In this document: in pieces, positions 48,625-57,081 of the stretch
Numbering within the stretch: position 1 is the stretch's first letter
Layout: the number at the start of each line of letters is the position of its first letter
Assembly: GCA_035934015.1 (NCBI GenBank)
Contig: DASYYH010000003.1
Location: 62,001 to 126,000, forward strand
DNA: 64,000 nucleotides
Direction: 5' to 3'
Source: Candidatus Acidiferrales bacterium
GTDB taxonomy: Bacteria; Acidobacteriota; Terriglobia; Acidiferrales; UBA7541
Position numbers and translations under genes: made by a program
The notes under the pieces: generated by a model
What the model saw: only the letters and a program-made list of their open reading frames with translations
What the model was told of the DNA's origin: nothing
Database searches by the model: none

Positions 48625-50442
48625 CTACTGAACTTGGACGTTCCGACTCATGGCGCTCATCTCGCCGCGCAGCGCTTCCTCGACCACCACGCGCAGACGA
48701 TACGCTCCCGGCGGCGCTTCCAATGACATCCCGCCGTCAATTCCGCTCTTCGAGAAGCGCTCGAAGGTCTCCGGCTTCAGCGCCAACTCCATCTGCGCTT
48801 CCTTGCCCGTGACCATCCTTCCCTGCGCATCGAATAAAGCCGCGACAAACGTCAGCATGTCCACGCGCCGGTTCTGCTGCCGCGCAAACGGCATCGCGTG
48901 AATGTCCACGCGCGTCTGCACACTCAGTTCATGCACACCGTTGTTCGCGATTCGAGCCTGTTCTGCAATGCTCAGCGGAAAATCGCTCTTCTCACCCGAA
49001 CCACGCACCTCGGCGTCAATCTTCTCCTCGGCGCTTGGCTGGTTCGCCTCCTCCGTTTCCTTCGTCGGCGCGAAATACCCCGGCCGCGCCTGCACATCGA
49101 ACTTCCCCGGCAGATTCACTTCCACCTTCAATTTGTGGTACGCGCCGTTCGATTTTTCGCTTTCCGGCGCGAAGCCCAGCAAATATTCCGTCTCTGGCGC
49201 GGCCGCCAGGGAATAAAACCCTGCATCCAGGTCATTCCGGTCGTGAAAAAACCTGCCTCCCGTTCCGACGGCAAAATCCGCCATCGCCGCCGTCATGCTC
49301 ATCAAGTCCGGTCGGAAACTCTCCGCTTCGTGCACGGCTTCCTGATTTGCCGCGCCCCCGTGGAGCTCATTCTGTATCCTTCCATGGCTCGGGTCCTCCA
49401 TGTAGAGGCCCTTGGCGTCGAGCGCATTGACGACAATTCCCGAGCGCAGCGCGTTATCCATCACTTCGTCCACTTTCACCTCTAGAGTGCCGGTCAGGAA
49501 CCCCGACGACGCCAGCACGAGCACGCGCTCGCCCGGTTTCTTCGCCAGATAATCCACCACTCCCTGTATGGTTTCGAGCGTGTTCTCCGAAAGCTCTTTC
49601 ATCGGCTCCCAGATCTGCTTTGCCTGTATGAGGACAAGCCGCTCCTGTTGTTCATAACAAGTGGGCCCATCGTTTGCCTGGTCCTCGCAATTGCATTGAT
49701 CGGCGGCTGCCAGCGCAACCCTGTAGGCGTCGGAGTTCGGGAAATTTGCAATCATGTACGCGTCATGCGGAGTGATTCGCGGGCACGTGCCGCTGTCGAA
49801 AACCCGCGCGCGGGATCGCAAGTTGGCGAGCGCGTCGAGCACCTGGGAAGCATCCGCAGTGAAATCCACCGTCACCGAGGACGCCGCCGTAAATAGCGCA
49901 ATCTGATCGCCCGCGCTGAGTCCCGTGCGTATGAAATTCTCCGCCGCGAGTTGCACATGCCTCATATCGCCTGATTTCGTGTGCAGGTCGTCGAAATAGA
50001 GCGCCACGTACCTCGGCCGCGGATGGGGCGTGCCATTCGCTGTGGGCTGTGTCGCTGGCCTCTGTCCACCGGCGGCCGGCAAGGGCGTGGCCGCATTTGC
50101 TTGGAGAACTGCCAGCGGCGTATGCGTTTGCACCTCGAACGTCGCGACTGTCTGCTTCTTGCCGTCGTCGAAAATCGTGAAATTTTCCGGCTTCAATCCC
50201 GAAACGATGCGTCCCTTGTTGTCCCGCACCACCGCGTCAATTCTCACCAGTCGAGCCTCGGCGTGAAGAATCTGCGATTGCGGTAGATACGGCCGGCTGC
50301 TGACGCGCACCTCATCCGGACCAATGCTCTGAGCCACAATTGGGAGAGTCAGCAGCAACAACCCCGCCCACGCCGCGCCTACGCCGAGGCAGGGTCTCCC
50401 TCTGCGCAATAAATCACGAACATTGTGCTGCCTGAAACACAC
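48625..50442 (-). CDS. VWFA-related domain protein of acidobacterial type
   Basis: 605 residues. A signal peptide (LLLLTLPIVAQS) is followed by VRIDAVVRDNKGRIVSGLKPENFTIFDDGK (opening of the acidobacterial VWFA-related family), then a von Willebrand A-like domain from RYVALYFDDLHTKSGD to GERVLVLASSGFLTGTLEVK, with modified MIDAS residues (YFDDLHT in place of DxSxS). The family is expanded in Acidobacteriota; function unknown, probably extracytoplasmic. GGAAGGCTAC precedes the ATG. The gene begins inside the upstream ORF (64-bp overlap, different frame). Confidence 0.85.
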   Translation of the reverse strand: MCFRQHNVRDLLRRGRPCLGVGAAWAGLLLLTLPIVAQSIGPDEVRVSSRPYLPQSQILHAEARLVRIDAVVRDNKGRIVSGLKPENFTIFDDGKKQTVATFEVQTHTPLAVLQANAATPLPAAGGQRPATQPTANGTPHPRPRYVALYFDDLHTKSGDMRHVQLAAENFIRTGLSAGDQIALFTAASSVTVDFTADASQVLDALANLRSRARVFDSGTCPRITPHDAYMIANFPNSDAYRVALAAADQCNCEDQANDGPTCYEQQERLVLIQAKQIWEPMKELSENTLETIQGVVDYLAKKPGERVLVLASSGFLTGTLEVKVDEVMDNALRSGIVVNALDAKGLYMEDPSHGRIQNELHGGAANQEAVHEAESFRPDLMSMTAAMADFAVGTGGRFFHDRNDLDAGFYSLAAAPETEYLLGFAPESEKSNGAYHKLKVEVNLPGKFDVQARPGYFAPTKETEEANQPSAEEKIDAEVRGSGEKSDFPLSIAEQARIANNGVHELSVQTRVDIHAMPFARQQNRRVDMLTFVAALFDAQGRMVTGKEAQMELALKPETFERFSKSGIDGGMSLEAPPGAYRLRVVVEEALRGEMSAMSRNVQVQ

Positions 50443-50687
50443 ATGTAGCCTTCCTTGCCTTGTCCTGTAAATGACCGCCGGATTTTCGATCCGTTGAGTG
50501 CAATGCCCTCCAACGCATCAATCCTGGTGCCTACTCTGGGTACCAACTCTGGAGGGGCAACCAATTCCTGCTTTAGTTTCCGATTCTGAAGAATTAATGC
50601 AATATTGAGGCAGATCAAAGCAAGAACGCTCACCCACAGGAAAAGCGCAACTGATTTTCTGAGCGCGAATGCTGACGCGCTTGTCAT
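50379..50687 (-). CDS. Small membrane-anchored protein, possibly a truncated thioredoxin-like N-terminus
   Basis: 102 residues. One helix (about 12-32, FLWVSVLALICLNIALIL) is followed by QNRKLKQELVAPPELVPRVG and TRIDALEGIALNGSKIRRSF, which looks like the anchor and first strands of membrane-bound TlpA/MauD-type oxidoreductases. The sequence ends about where the CxxC active site should begin and runs out of frame into the start of the VWFA gene. It is probably a gene truncated by a deletion. A TTGACA promoter lies upstream. Confidence 0.5.
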   Translation of the reverse strand: MTSASAFALRKSVALFLWVSVLALICLNIALILQNRKLKQELVAPPELVPRVGTRIDALEGIALNGSKIRRSFTGQGKEGYMCVSGSTMFVIYCAEGDPASA

Positions 50688-51000
50688 CTCAGCTGTCGCC
50701 GTGCTGCCGCCCTAGCCTCCCCGCAACCTACCCCTCCATTATTCTGATGTCAAGTACTATGGCAATATATAAGAAATCTAACCCCGCAAATATAGACTTC
50801 GGTCGCCGGTTCTATGCCATCGTCTCCACGCGACGACACCACCGCACAGCCACATAATTCCCTCTCCTGCGGCGCCCCTCTTGCGCTCTTTTCGCGCCCA
50901 TCGCACAACGCGCCCGACGCCTTGCGCATCAGAGCACACGACGTGTATCGTGCCCGGACGAAAACCCACGTCACAAATCCACATTCGAAAGGAACCGCGC
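50688..51000. other. Divergent intergenic region
   Basis: No gene supported. It contains a promoter for the minus-strand genes (50725-50753). The remainder, toward the plus-strand gene at 51001, shows nothing I can name. Confidence 0.5.
50725..50753 (-). promoter_or_regulatory. Probable sigma-70 promoter
   Basis: On the minus strand TTGACA (50748-50753), a 17-bp spacer and TAGGTT (50725-50730) lie about 38 bp before the start at 50687 and would drive the truncated gene and the VWFA gene. Confidence 0.5.
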
Positions 51001-51531
51001 ATGCGACGCCTCATCATCTTCCTGTTGTTTATATTGGCCATTCCCGCCGTGGCGCAGCCGCAAAAGCCTCCGACGCTGCGCAGCATCTTGCTCGCGCAAT
51101 TGCACAGCACGCACGACAAAAGCGAATGGTTCGTGTGCGCGGACGTCGCCGTCGCCAATATGACGCCCGAACAGGCCAGCTGGACCGATGGCAAAGGCAA
51201 TCACTCCGTCGGGCAGCTTACGAATCATCTCGTCTTCTGGAACGAGCGCACGCTCGCGAGCCTGACCGGCGAGAAACTCGCAGCCTATAACGGCAACAAC
51301 GACGAAACCTTCAACAGCTTCGACGCCAAGTCCTGGACCGCGACCGTCGCGCGCCTCGACGCCGTTCTCACGAAGCTCGAGAATCTTGTCGCCACCGCCG
51401 ACGAGGCCAAGCTCGAAGCCATCGCTCCCACCATCGCGCACATCAATGCGCACAACGCCTATCACATCGGCCAAATCGTCTTCGTGCGCAAAGAGCAAGG
51501 CTCCTGGGACGCCAGCAAAGGCGTAAAGTAA
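51001..51531 (+). CDS. Secreted DinB-like protein
   Basis: 176 residues from the ATG at 51001, which has AAAGGAACCGCGC in front and opens a signal peptide (LIIFLLFILAIPAVAQPQ). The mature part has the DinB pattern with NHSVGQLTNHLVFWNERTL and INAHNAYHIGQIVFVRKEQG supplying the conserved histidines. Unlike the DinB gene at 42360 it is exported. Function unknown. Confidence 0.82.
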   Translation: MRRLIIFLLFILAIPAVAQPQKPPTLRSILLAQLHSTHDKSEWFVCADVAVANMTPEQASWTDGKGNHSVGQLTNHLVFWNERTLASLTGEKLAAYNGNNDETFNSFDAKSWTATVARLDAVLTKLENLVATADEAKLEAIAPTIAHINAHNAYHIGQIVFVRKEQGSWDASKGVK

Positions 51532-51587
51532 CCGCCTCGGGCGTCAGAAACTTTGTCGCCACCTTTTCGCGAGCATGCACGCTTAAC

Positions 51588-51635
51588 GTTGTCATTCCGA
51601 GCGAGGATGCGGTTAGCATCCGACGAGGAATCTGC
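51588..51635. repeat. Dispersed palindromic repeat (CATTCCGAGCGAGG type)
   Basis: GTCATTCCGAGCGAGGATGC, then GGTTAGCATCCGACGAGGAA and TCTGC; the hairpin GGATGC/GCATCC is at its centre. It has the look of a repeat common in acidobacterial intergenic regions (from memory). Confidence 0.55.
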
Positions 51636-51769
51636 CTTTTCGCTTTTCGGCTCGGTGGGCCATGCTTTGCGCCTTCCGCAAAGGCTGGGTTGAACCTCAT
51701 CATAAGCAGCCATTGTTGACTTGCCGCGCGGCTCGGCGTACTCTCCGCAAATCTGCCGAGGTGCTAGCC

Positions 51770-54034
51770 ATGAAAACGAAACATTTTCCGGGGCCCGTGC
51801 TTGCTCTATTGTCTCTGCTTGCCATCGTCGGCCTGGCGCGCGTCTGGTCGCAATCGGCAAATTCCAGTCTCCAATCGGCCTCCATGAAGCCCGCCTCCTC
51901 CGCGCTGCCCGCGCCGCCTGTTGCGCCCGTTCGTCCTGTCACAGATGATTACTACGGCACAAAAATCGTGGACCCCTATCGCTACATGGAAAACCTGAAA
52001 GACCCGGAAGTGCAGTCGTGGATGAAAGCGCAGGACGACTACACGCGCGCCGCGCTGGCGGGAATTCCGGGCCGCGAGAAACTTCTCTCGCGGATCCGAA
52101 AACTCGACCAGACAGTCCCGCAGGTTTTACCCCTCCGACTGCCCGGCAACCTCTACCTTATCCAGAAGCGCCTGCCTACCGAGAACGTTTCCAAACTCTA
52201 CCTGCGCCACGGTATGAGCGGTGAGGACAAGCTCCTCGTCAATCCCGAGCAGATCAAACTCGCCGCAGCGGCAAATCAAAAGAAGGGCACCAACGCGATA
52301 ATGGGCACATTGCCCTCGAATAACGATCAATATGTTGGTGTCGGCATCGCCCCGGGCGGCTCGGAACGCGACACGGAGATACACGTGTTCGAGACGGCTT
52401 CGGGGAAGGAAACCGGAGACGTGATCTTCCGTGCCGAGGGTGGTATAGAGGGCTGGCTTCCCGATGATCGGTCGTTTGTGTACGCGCGGCTGCAGACGCT
52501 GCCTGCCGGCGCGCCGGTGACGGAAGTGGAGCAGAAGGTTCGCACGTATCTGCACGTCCTGGGAACAGATTCCGCAAAGGACCCGGCGGTATTTGGCTAT
52601 GGCGCCGTACCGACGATTCACGTTGATCCGACGTACTTCGCCAGTGTGGAGACGCCACCGGATTCCGATTACGCGATCGGAGGAATCAACAGCGGCGTTT
52701 CGCCGAACAGCGCTTTTTATATCGAGCCCGACGAGGACATCGGTAAAACGAACGCGGCATGGCGTAAGGTCGCGGATTTTTCCGACGAGGTAAGCGACGT
52801 CGAAGTGCATGGCGATGATCTCTACGTACTCACGTTCAAGAATGCGCTGCGCTACAAAGTGCTCCGCACCAGCGCCCTCCATCCTGACCTGGCCACGGCG
52901 GAAGTCATCGTTCCGCCAAGCCAAGCCGTGGTCACGAGCATCAGCACCGCCGAGGACGCCCTCTATGTGCGATTGCGCGATGGCGGCATCGGTCGCTTAC
53001 TGCGCGTGCCTTACGGCCCGAAGCCTCAAGCGCAAGAAGTTGCCCTTCCTTTCAAGGGCACGATTGGCGTCGAGACCGATCCGCGCCTTCGCGGCGCTTT
53101 AGTGTTTATGACTTCCTGGACGAAGGCGTTCACGATTTACTCTTATGATCCGCGTACGAACAGCCTGACCGACACTAAACTCCAGCCCGCCGGCCCTTAC
53201 GACGCACCGACGAACATCGAGTCCGTCGAGGTCAAAGTCCGCAGCTACGACGGCACGATGGTGCCGCTCTCCATCGTTTATCCCAAGGACACAAAGCGCG
53301 ACGGCTCGAATCCTACTTTGCTTGATGGCTACGGCTCATATGGGACCTCCTCGGCTCCTTTCTTTGTGCAGTATTTCCAGGCTTGGTATGAACAAGGCGG
53401 AATTTACGCCGAGTGCCATGTCCGCGGCGGCGGAGAGTACGGTGAGGAATGGCATCTGGCGGGCAAGGGTCCAACCAAGCCGAATACCTGGCGCGACTTC
53501 ATCGCCTGCGCACAGTACTTGATCGAAAACAAATACACTTCGCCAGCTCGCCTCGCAGGATCAGGCACCAGTGCGGGCGGCATCCTGATCGGCCGTGCAA
53601 TCACCTCTCGTCCCGATCTTTTCGCCGCGGCCATAGACTGGGTTGGGGTTTCGGACATGCTGCGTTTTGAGACCACCGCGAACGGCGTGCCCAATATTCC
53701 GGAGTTTGGAAGCGTGAAGACCAAAGCAGGATTCGACGCGCTTTACGCCATGAGCGCCTACGCGCACATCAAGGCCGGGACGAAGTATCCGGCAGTTCTG
53801 TTGATGACCGGCGCCAACGATCCGCGCGTGGACCCCTGGCAAATGGACAAGATGGCGGCTCGCCTGCAGGCCGCGACTTCCAGCGGCAAACCGGTGCTTC
53901 TGCGCGTCAACTACGCTGGCGGCCACCAGATCATCGGCGGCACGGAGGCGCAGACTCAGCGAGTCTTCGCCGACCAATGGAGCTTCTTGCTATGGCAGTT
54001 CGGCATGCCGGGCTTCCAGCAGCAGAAACCGTAG
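51770..54034 (+). CDS. Prolyl oligopeptidase (S9A family), exported
   Basis: 754 residues from the ATG at 51770; the longer ORF includes a repeat. A signal peptide (PGPVLALLSLLAIVGLARVW) is followed by PVTDDYYGTKIVDPYRYMEN, typical of the family start, then a beta-propeller (about 110-440), then the alpha/beta hydrolase domain. The catalytic Ser is in GSGTSAGGILIG (GTSAGG, where many relatives have GGSNGG), Asp in TGANDPRVDPWQ and His in YAGGHQI. Length is normal and all catalytic residues are present. It cleaves short proline-containing peptides in known members. Stands alone. Confidence 0.93.
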   Translation: MKTKHFPGPVLALLSLLAIVGLARVWSQSANSSLQSASMKPASSALPAPPVAPVRPVTDDYYGTKIVDPYRYMENLKDPEVQSWMKAQDDYTRAALAGIPGREKLLSRIRKLDQTVPQVLPLRLPGNLYLIQKRLPTENVSKLYLRHGMSGEDKLLVNPEQIKLAAAANQKKGTNAIMGTLPSNNDQYVGVGIAPGGSERDTEIHVFETASGKETGDVIFRAEGGIEGWLPDDRSFVYARLQTLPAGAPVTEVEQKVRTYLHVLGTDSAKDPAVFGYGAVPTIHVDPTYFASVETPPDSDYAIGGINSGVSPNSAFYIEPDEDIGKTNAAWRKVADFSDEVSDVEVHGDDLYVLTFKNALRYKVLRTSALHPDLATAEVIVPPSQAVVTSISTAEDALYVRLRDGGIGRLLRVPYGPKPQAQEVALPFKGTIGVETDPRLRGALVFMTSWTKAFTIYSYDPRTNSLTDTKLQPAGPYDAPTNIESVEVKVRSYDGTMVPLSIVYPKDTKRDGSNPTLLDGYGSYGTSSAPFFVQYFQAWYEQGGIYAECHVRGGGEYGEEWHLAGKGPTKPNTWRDFIACAQYLIENKYTSPARLAGSGTSAGGILIGRAITSRPDLFAAAIDWVGVSDMLRFETTANGVPNIPEFGSVKTKAGFDALYAMSAYAHIKAGTKYPAVLLMTGANDPRVDPWQMDKMAARLQAATSSGKPVLLRVNYAGGHQIIGGTEAQTQRVFADQWSFLLWQFGMPGFQQQKP

Positions 54035-54115
54035 CCGAGCGTTAAGCCAGCCTCGTTCACGCGCATTTCGCTCGCGGTCGTGACGCAACCGAAACTCGAC
54101 GCCGCTTTGCTGCAT

Positions 54116-54190
54116 GCGTTTTACTCGTAGGGGCGCCGCTTGCCTGTCCTGAAGAATGAAGGGCTGCGCCCGCGCGACTCCCCGAGTCGC
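54116..54190. repeat. 75-bp dispersed repeat, family B
   Basis: Starts GCGTTTTACTCGTAGGGGCG and includes TTGCCTGTCCTGAAGAATGA and GGGCTGCGCCCGCGCGA. The copy at 59330-59404 is nearly identical, apart from one base near the start and the small terminal palindrome (CTCCCCGAG here, TGCCCCGCA there). It shares the GTAGGGGCG opening with family A. Confidence 0.8.
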
Positions 54191-54233
54191 GTTTCCTTTG
54201 CCGCGCCCGCCCGGCCATCCGATGATTCTGTAG

Positions 54234-54279
54234 CTCAGGTCCCGCCCCGATGTTTTTTCGCGTCGGGGCCCGACCTGAG
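54234..54279. repeat. Long interrupted hairpin
   Basis: CTCAGGTC (54234-54241) pairs with GACCTGAG (54272-54279); the inner GCCCCGA (54244-54250) pairs with TCGGGGC (54263-54269); the loop contains TGTTTTTTCGCG. There is only weak T-richness after it, so I call it a structural repeat or weak terminator of the S9 gene. Confidence 0.5.
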
Positions 54280-54548
54280 GCTTTTGCTTCTCGCCCATCC
54301 AGCGCCGCCACTGCGCAAACTTCCCTTTTCCGCTCTCCGCACCGCCGCCTAAATCGCGCTCCGTCGAGCCGACGTGAACTCCCCTCCTCTGGCGCGCGTC
54401 CAGAGCGCGAAGGCTCCGCCTTCGTATCTCTGCGCGCCACTCTCGCCGTGTAACAAATCACCCTCCTCGCGTATCTCGAATCTTTTCCCCCCAAGCAATT
54501 GAGTAACAATCCTTGCTGTGCTAACGTACGCGGCGTCGGGCGGTTCCC

Positions 54549-56531
54549 ATGGCGGCTTTGACCTTGCTCGTTGTTTTGCTCGTGCTCGCTTTGGTCGGCG
54601 GGCCGGTACTCGCCATCGTCGCGTTCGCGCGCGTACGCCGGCTTGAACAAAAATCCCACGCTTCCTCGCTCGGCTTTGATAGCAACGCAACCTCCAGCCA
54701 GCTTCGCGCGCTTGAACAGCGCGTCTCCGGAATCGAAAAGGCTCTCGGCCTGCTCATCGCGCGCGTTGACGTCTTTTCTCAATCGCCCGCCGCCAACCGC
54801 GCAGCCATTCCGCCACCGATTCCTGCCGCTCCGCTCGTTTCACGGCCAGAACCTCCGCAAGTTTCGCCACCAGCGCAGCCTCCTCCGCGCGCGCCTCAGC
54901 CCGCAGCTCAACCTGCGCCGCTCGCTGCTCCCATTTCGCAGCCCGCCGCGCAAACTCGCCCCTTGCGAGAAACGCTCCCGCCCGACTTTGAGAATGTCGT
55001 CGCCGGCAAATGGCTCAACTATGTCGGCATCCTCGCCATTCTTTTCGCGGCGACGTTCTTCCTGAAGTACGCCTTCGACAACAACTGGGTCGGCCCAGCC
55101 GCGCGCGTGGGCATCGGTCTCGCCAGCGGTGCCCTACTCATCCTCTGGAGCGAGTGGCTGCTGCGCCGCGGCTATCGCTACTTTTCCGAAGGCATCGTCG
55201 CGCTCGGCGGCGCGGTTCTGTATTTGTCGCTCTGGGCTGCATCGCATTACTACGATCTTTTTTCTCCCGGCGGTTCCTTCGTTGGAATGGTCGCCGTCAC
55301 GGCGGCGCTTGTCGCCATTTCGCTGCGCCGTGATTCCCAGCGTCTCGCGCTGCTCGCGCTGATCGGCGGCTTCCTCACGCCGGCATTGCTCAGCACCGGC
55401 GGCAACCACGAAATCGTTCTTTTCTCCTATATTGCGCTTCTCTCCGCCGCCATGCTCGTCCTCGAACGCGTCCGCAGTTGGTCGTGGCTTCCGCCGCTCG
55501 CCTTTTTCGCTACGCAACTCTATTTCTGGGGCTGGTACAGCAGTTTTTTTGTCTCCGGCGTCCTCTATCTCACGCTCGCCTTCGCGCTCTTGTTCTTCCT
55601 GATTTTTTCCGCGCTTCCGCTGCTGAGCGCGCATCGGGAAGGCCGCATCACTGCTCCGGAATGTTTCATCGCCGTGGCCAACACCGCATACTTCCTTGTG
55701 GCTCTCGAGCAGATGCTCTGGCCGGAAAGTCGCTGGGCGCTCACTCTCTGGCTCCTGGTGCTCGCCGCCGCGCATCTTCTTGCCGCGCACATTCCCACTC
55801 CCGAGCAACGAGTGCGCACGCCGCTCGCTTCCCTTTCCTGGCTCTATACTGGTCTTTCGCTGCTGTGCCTTTCGCTGGCGATTCCCGCGCGGCTGGAAAA
55901 TCAATGGCTTACCATCACCTGGGCTGTCGAAGGGGTCGTTCTCGTTTGGCTCGGAGTCCGCTTTGCCTCCGTGTGGCTCCGCGCTGCGGGCCTTGCCTTT
56001 CTGGCCATCACCGCCCTTCGCCTGATCATTTTCCGGCTGCCCGGCGGCGCGTTTCTCTGGAATCAGCGCTTCCTCACGTTTGCCGCCGGCGTAGCCAGCT
56101 TCGCGCTCGCCTGCTTTTTCGTGCGCAAAATAGCCGACAGCATGGCCGTGGAAGAGCGCGCCGCTTTTGCTTTCGCCGCCGTCGCCATCAACGTCTATGC
56201 GCTCATCGCGCTCTCCATGGAGCTCTGGGATTTTCTGGGGAACTTACACTCCTACACGAATCAGGGCTGGTCCGCTCAAGAGCTGGGTCTTTCCATCCTC
56301 TGGACCATCTACGCCACGGGACTCATTCTCTTCGGCATGATGCGGCGCTCGCCGTTGCTGCGCTGGCAGGCGCTGGCGCTATTTGCCATCGTCGTCGTAA
56401 GAGTTTTCTTCTTCGATCTTGCTTCGCTCAGCCGTTTCTATCGCATCATCTCGTTCTTCGTTCTCGGAATCCTGCTCCTCGCCGTTTCTTTCCTCTATCA
56501 ACGTCGCGCGCAGCGCAACAAATCCTCCTGA
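54549..56531 (+). CDS. DUF2339 multi-pass membrane protein
   Basis: 660 residues. An N-terminal helix (about 3-25), a short coiled coil (SSQLRALEQRVSGIEKALGL), a Pro/Ala-rich linker (about 80-140), then the DUF2339 membrane domain starting DFENVVAGKWLNYVGILAIL with roughly 17 or more hydrophobic segments to the C-terminus. The order of helix, coiled coil, Pro-rich linker and polytopic domain is normal for this family. Function unknown. The start codon has only a weak ribosome-binding site (GGGCGG). Confidence 0.85.
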   Translation: MAALTLLVVLLVLALVGGPVLAIVAFARVRRLEQKSHASSLGFDSNATSSQLRALEQRVSGIEKALGLLIARVDVFSQSPAANRAAIPPPIPAAPLVSRPEPPQVSPPAQPPPRAPQPAAQPAPLAAPISQPAAQTRPLRETLPPDFENVVAGKWLNYVGILAILFAATFFLKYAFDNNWVGPAARVGIGLASGALLILWSEWLLRRGYRYFSEGIVALGGAVLYLSLWAASHYYDLFSPGGSFVGMVAVTAALVAISLRRDSQRLALLALIGGFLTPALLSTGGNHEIVLFSYIALLSAAMLVLERVRSWSWLPPLAFFATQLYFWGWYSSFFVSGVLYLTLAFALLFFLIFSALPLLSAHREGRITAPECFIAVANTAYFLVALEQMLWPESRWALTLWLLVLAAAHLLAAHIPTPEQRVRTPLASLSWLYTGLSLLCLSLAIPARLENQWLTITWAVEGVVLVWLGVRFASVWLRAAGLAFLAITALRLIIFRLPGGAFLWNQRFLTFAAGVASFALACFFVRKIADSMAVEERAAFAFAAVAINVYALIALSMELWDFLGNLHSYTNQGWSAQELGLSILWTIYATGLILFGMMRRSPLLRWQALALFAIVVVRVFFFDLASLSRFYRIISFFVLGILLLAVSFLYQRRAQRNKSS

Positions 56532-56553
56532 CGCCGCATGCCCTACGCGCGGC

Positions 56554-57081
56554 TCACAGAAGTGCTTTCAGCTTCAGTTCGATTGCATCCGTGTATTCGA
56601 ACCCGACGATCTTGTCGCGAAGGATTCCTTGTCGGTCGTAGAGCATCGTTGTTGGTAATCCCTCGATGCCTCCGAATTCCCGAACCAGGTCACCCGTTGC
56701 CACGGCCAGCGGATAACGGGCTCCGATTCGGCTCGCAAACTTCAGCGGGTCTTCCGTGTCTTTCATCATGGCGGATTTGAATCCGATGACCACAAATCCG
56801 CGAGCGCCATACAGATCAACCAGCTTCTGATAACCCGGCATCTCTTTCTCGCACGGTTGGCACCACGTCGCCCAAAAGTCGATGAGCACGACTTTCCCGC
56901 GCAGCTCAGACGAGGAAATCTTGTGCCCGTGCAAGTCTGCCACCGTAAAATCGGGGAGCCGTGAGCCAATCTCCCCCGCCGCGATGACGGTTTTTTTCGA
57001 CTGAGGCGGACTCGCAGGACTCCTACTGTATCCCGCGAGTCCTCCGGCAAGAATCAGCAGCACTGCAACTTTGCTTGTCAT
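56554..57081 (-). CDS. TlpA-type thioredoxin-like protein
   Basis: 175 residues with an N-terminal helix (VAVLLILAGGLAGY) and the thioredoxin fold: DFTVADLHGHKISSSELRGK, active site FWATWCQPCEKEM, and the cis-Pro region GIEGLPTTMLYDRQG. Here both active-site cysteines are ordinary TGC. It would reduce or isomerise disulfides outside the membrane. Its ATG immediately follows the stop of the HMA-protein gene (TAG ATG), so the two are translationally coupled. A reductase for that protein's UxxU/CxxC site is an obvious candidate role. Confidence 0.9.
   Translation of the reverse strand: MTSKVAVLLILAGGLAGYSRSPASPPQSKKTVIAAGEIGSRLPDFTVADLHGHKISSSELRGKVVLIDFWATWCQPCEKEMPGYQKLVDLYGARGFVVIGFKSAMMKDTEDPLKFASRIGARYPLAVATGDLVREFGGIEGLPTTMLYDRQGILRDKIVGFEYTDAIELKLKALL

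Larger units (their letters stand above)
54035..54548. other. Intergenic region with dispersed repeat and long hairpin
   Basis: No gene supported. It contains a 75-bp repeat (54116-54190) also found at 59330-59404, and a hairpin at 54234-54279. Plus- and minus-strand ORFs across it are repeat-derived and lack family features. Confidence 0.6.
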
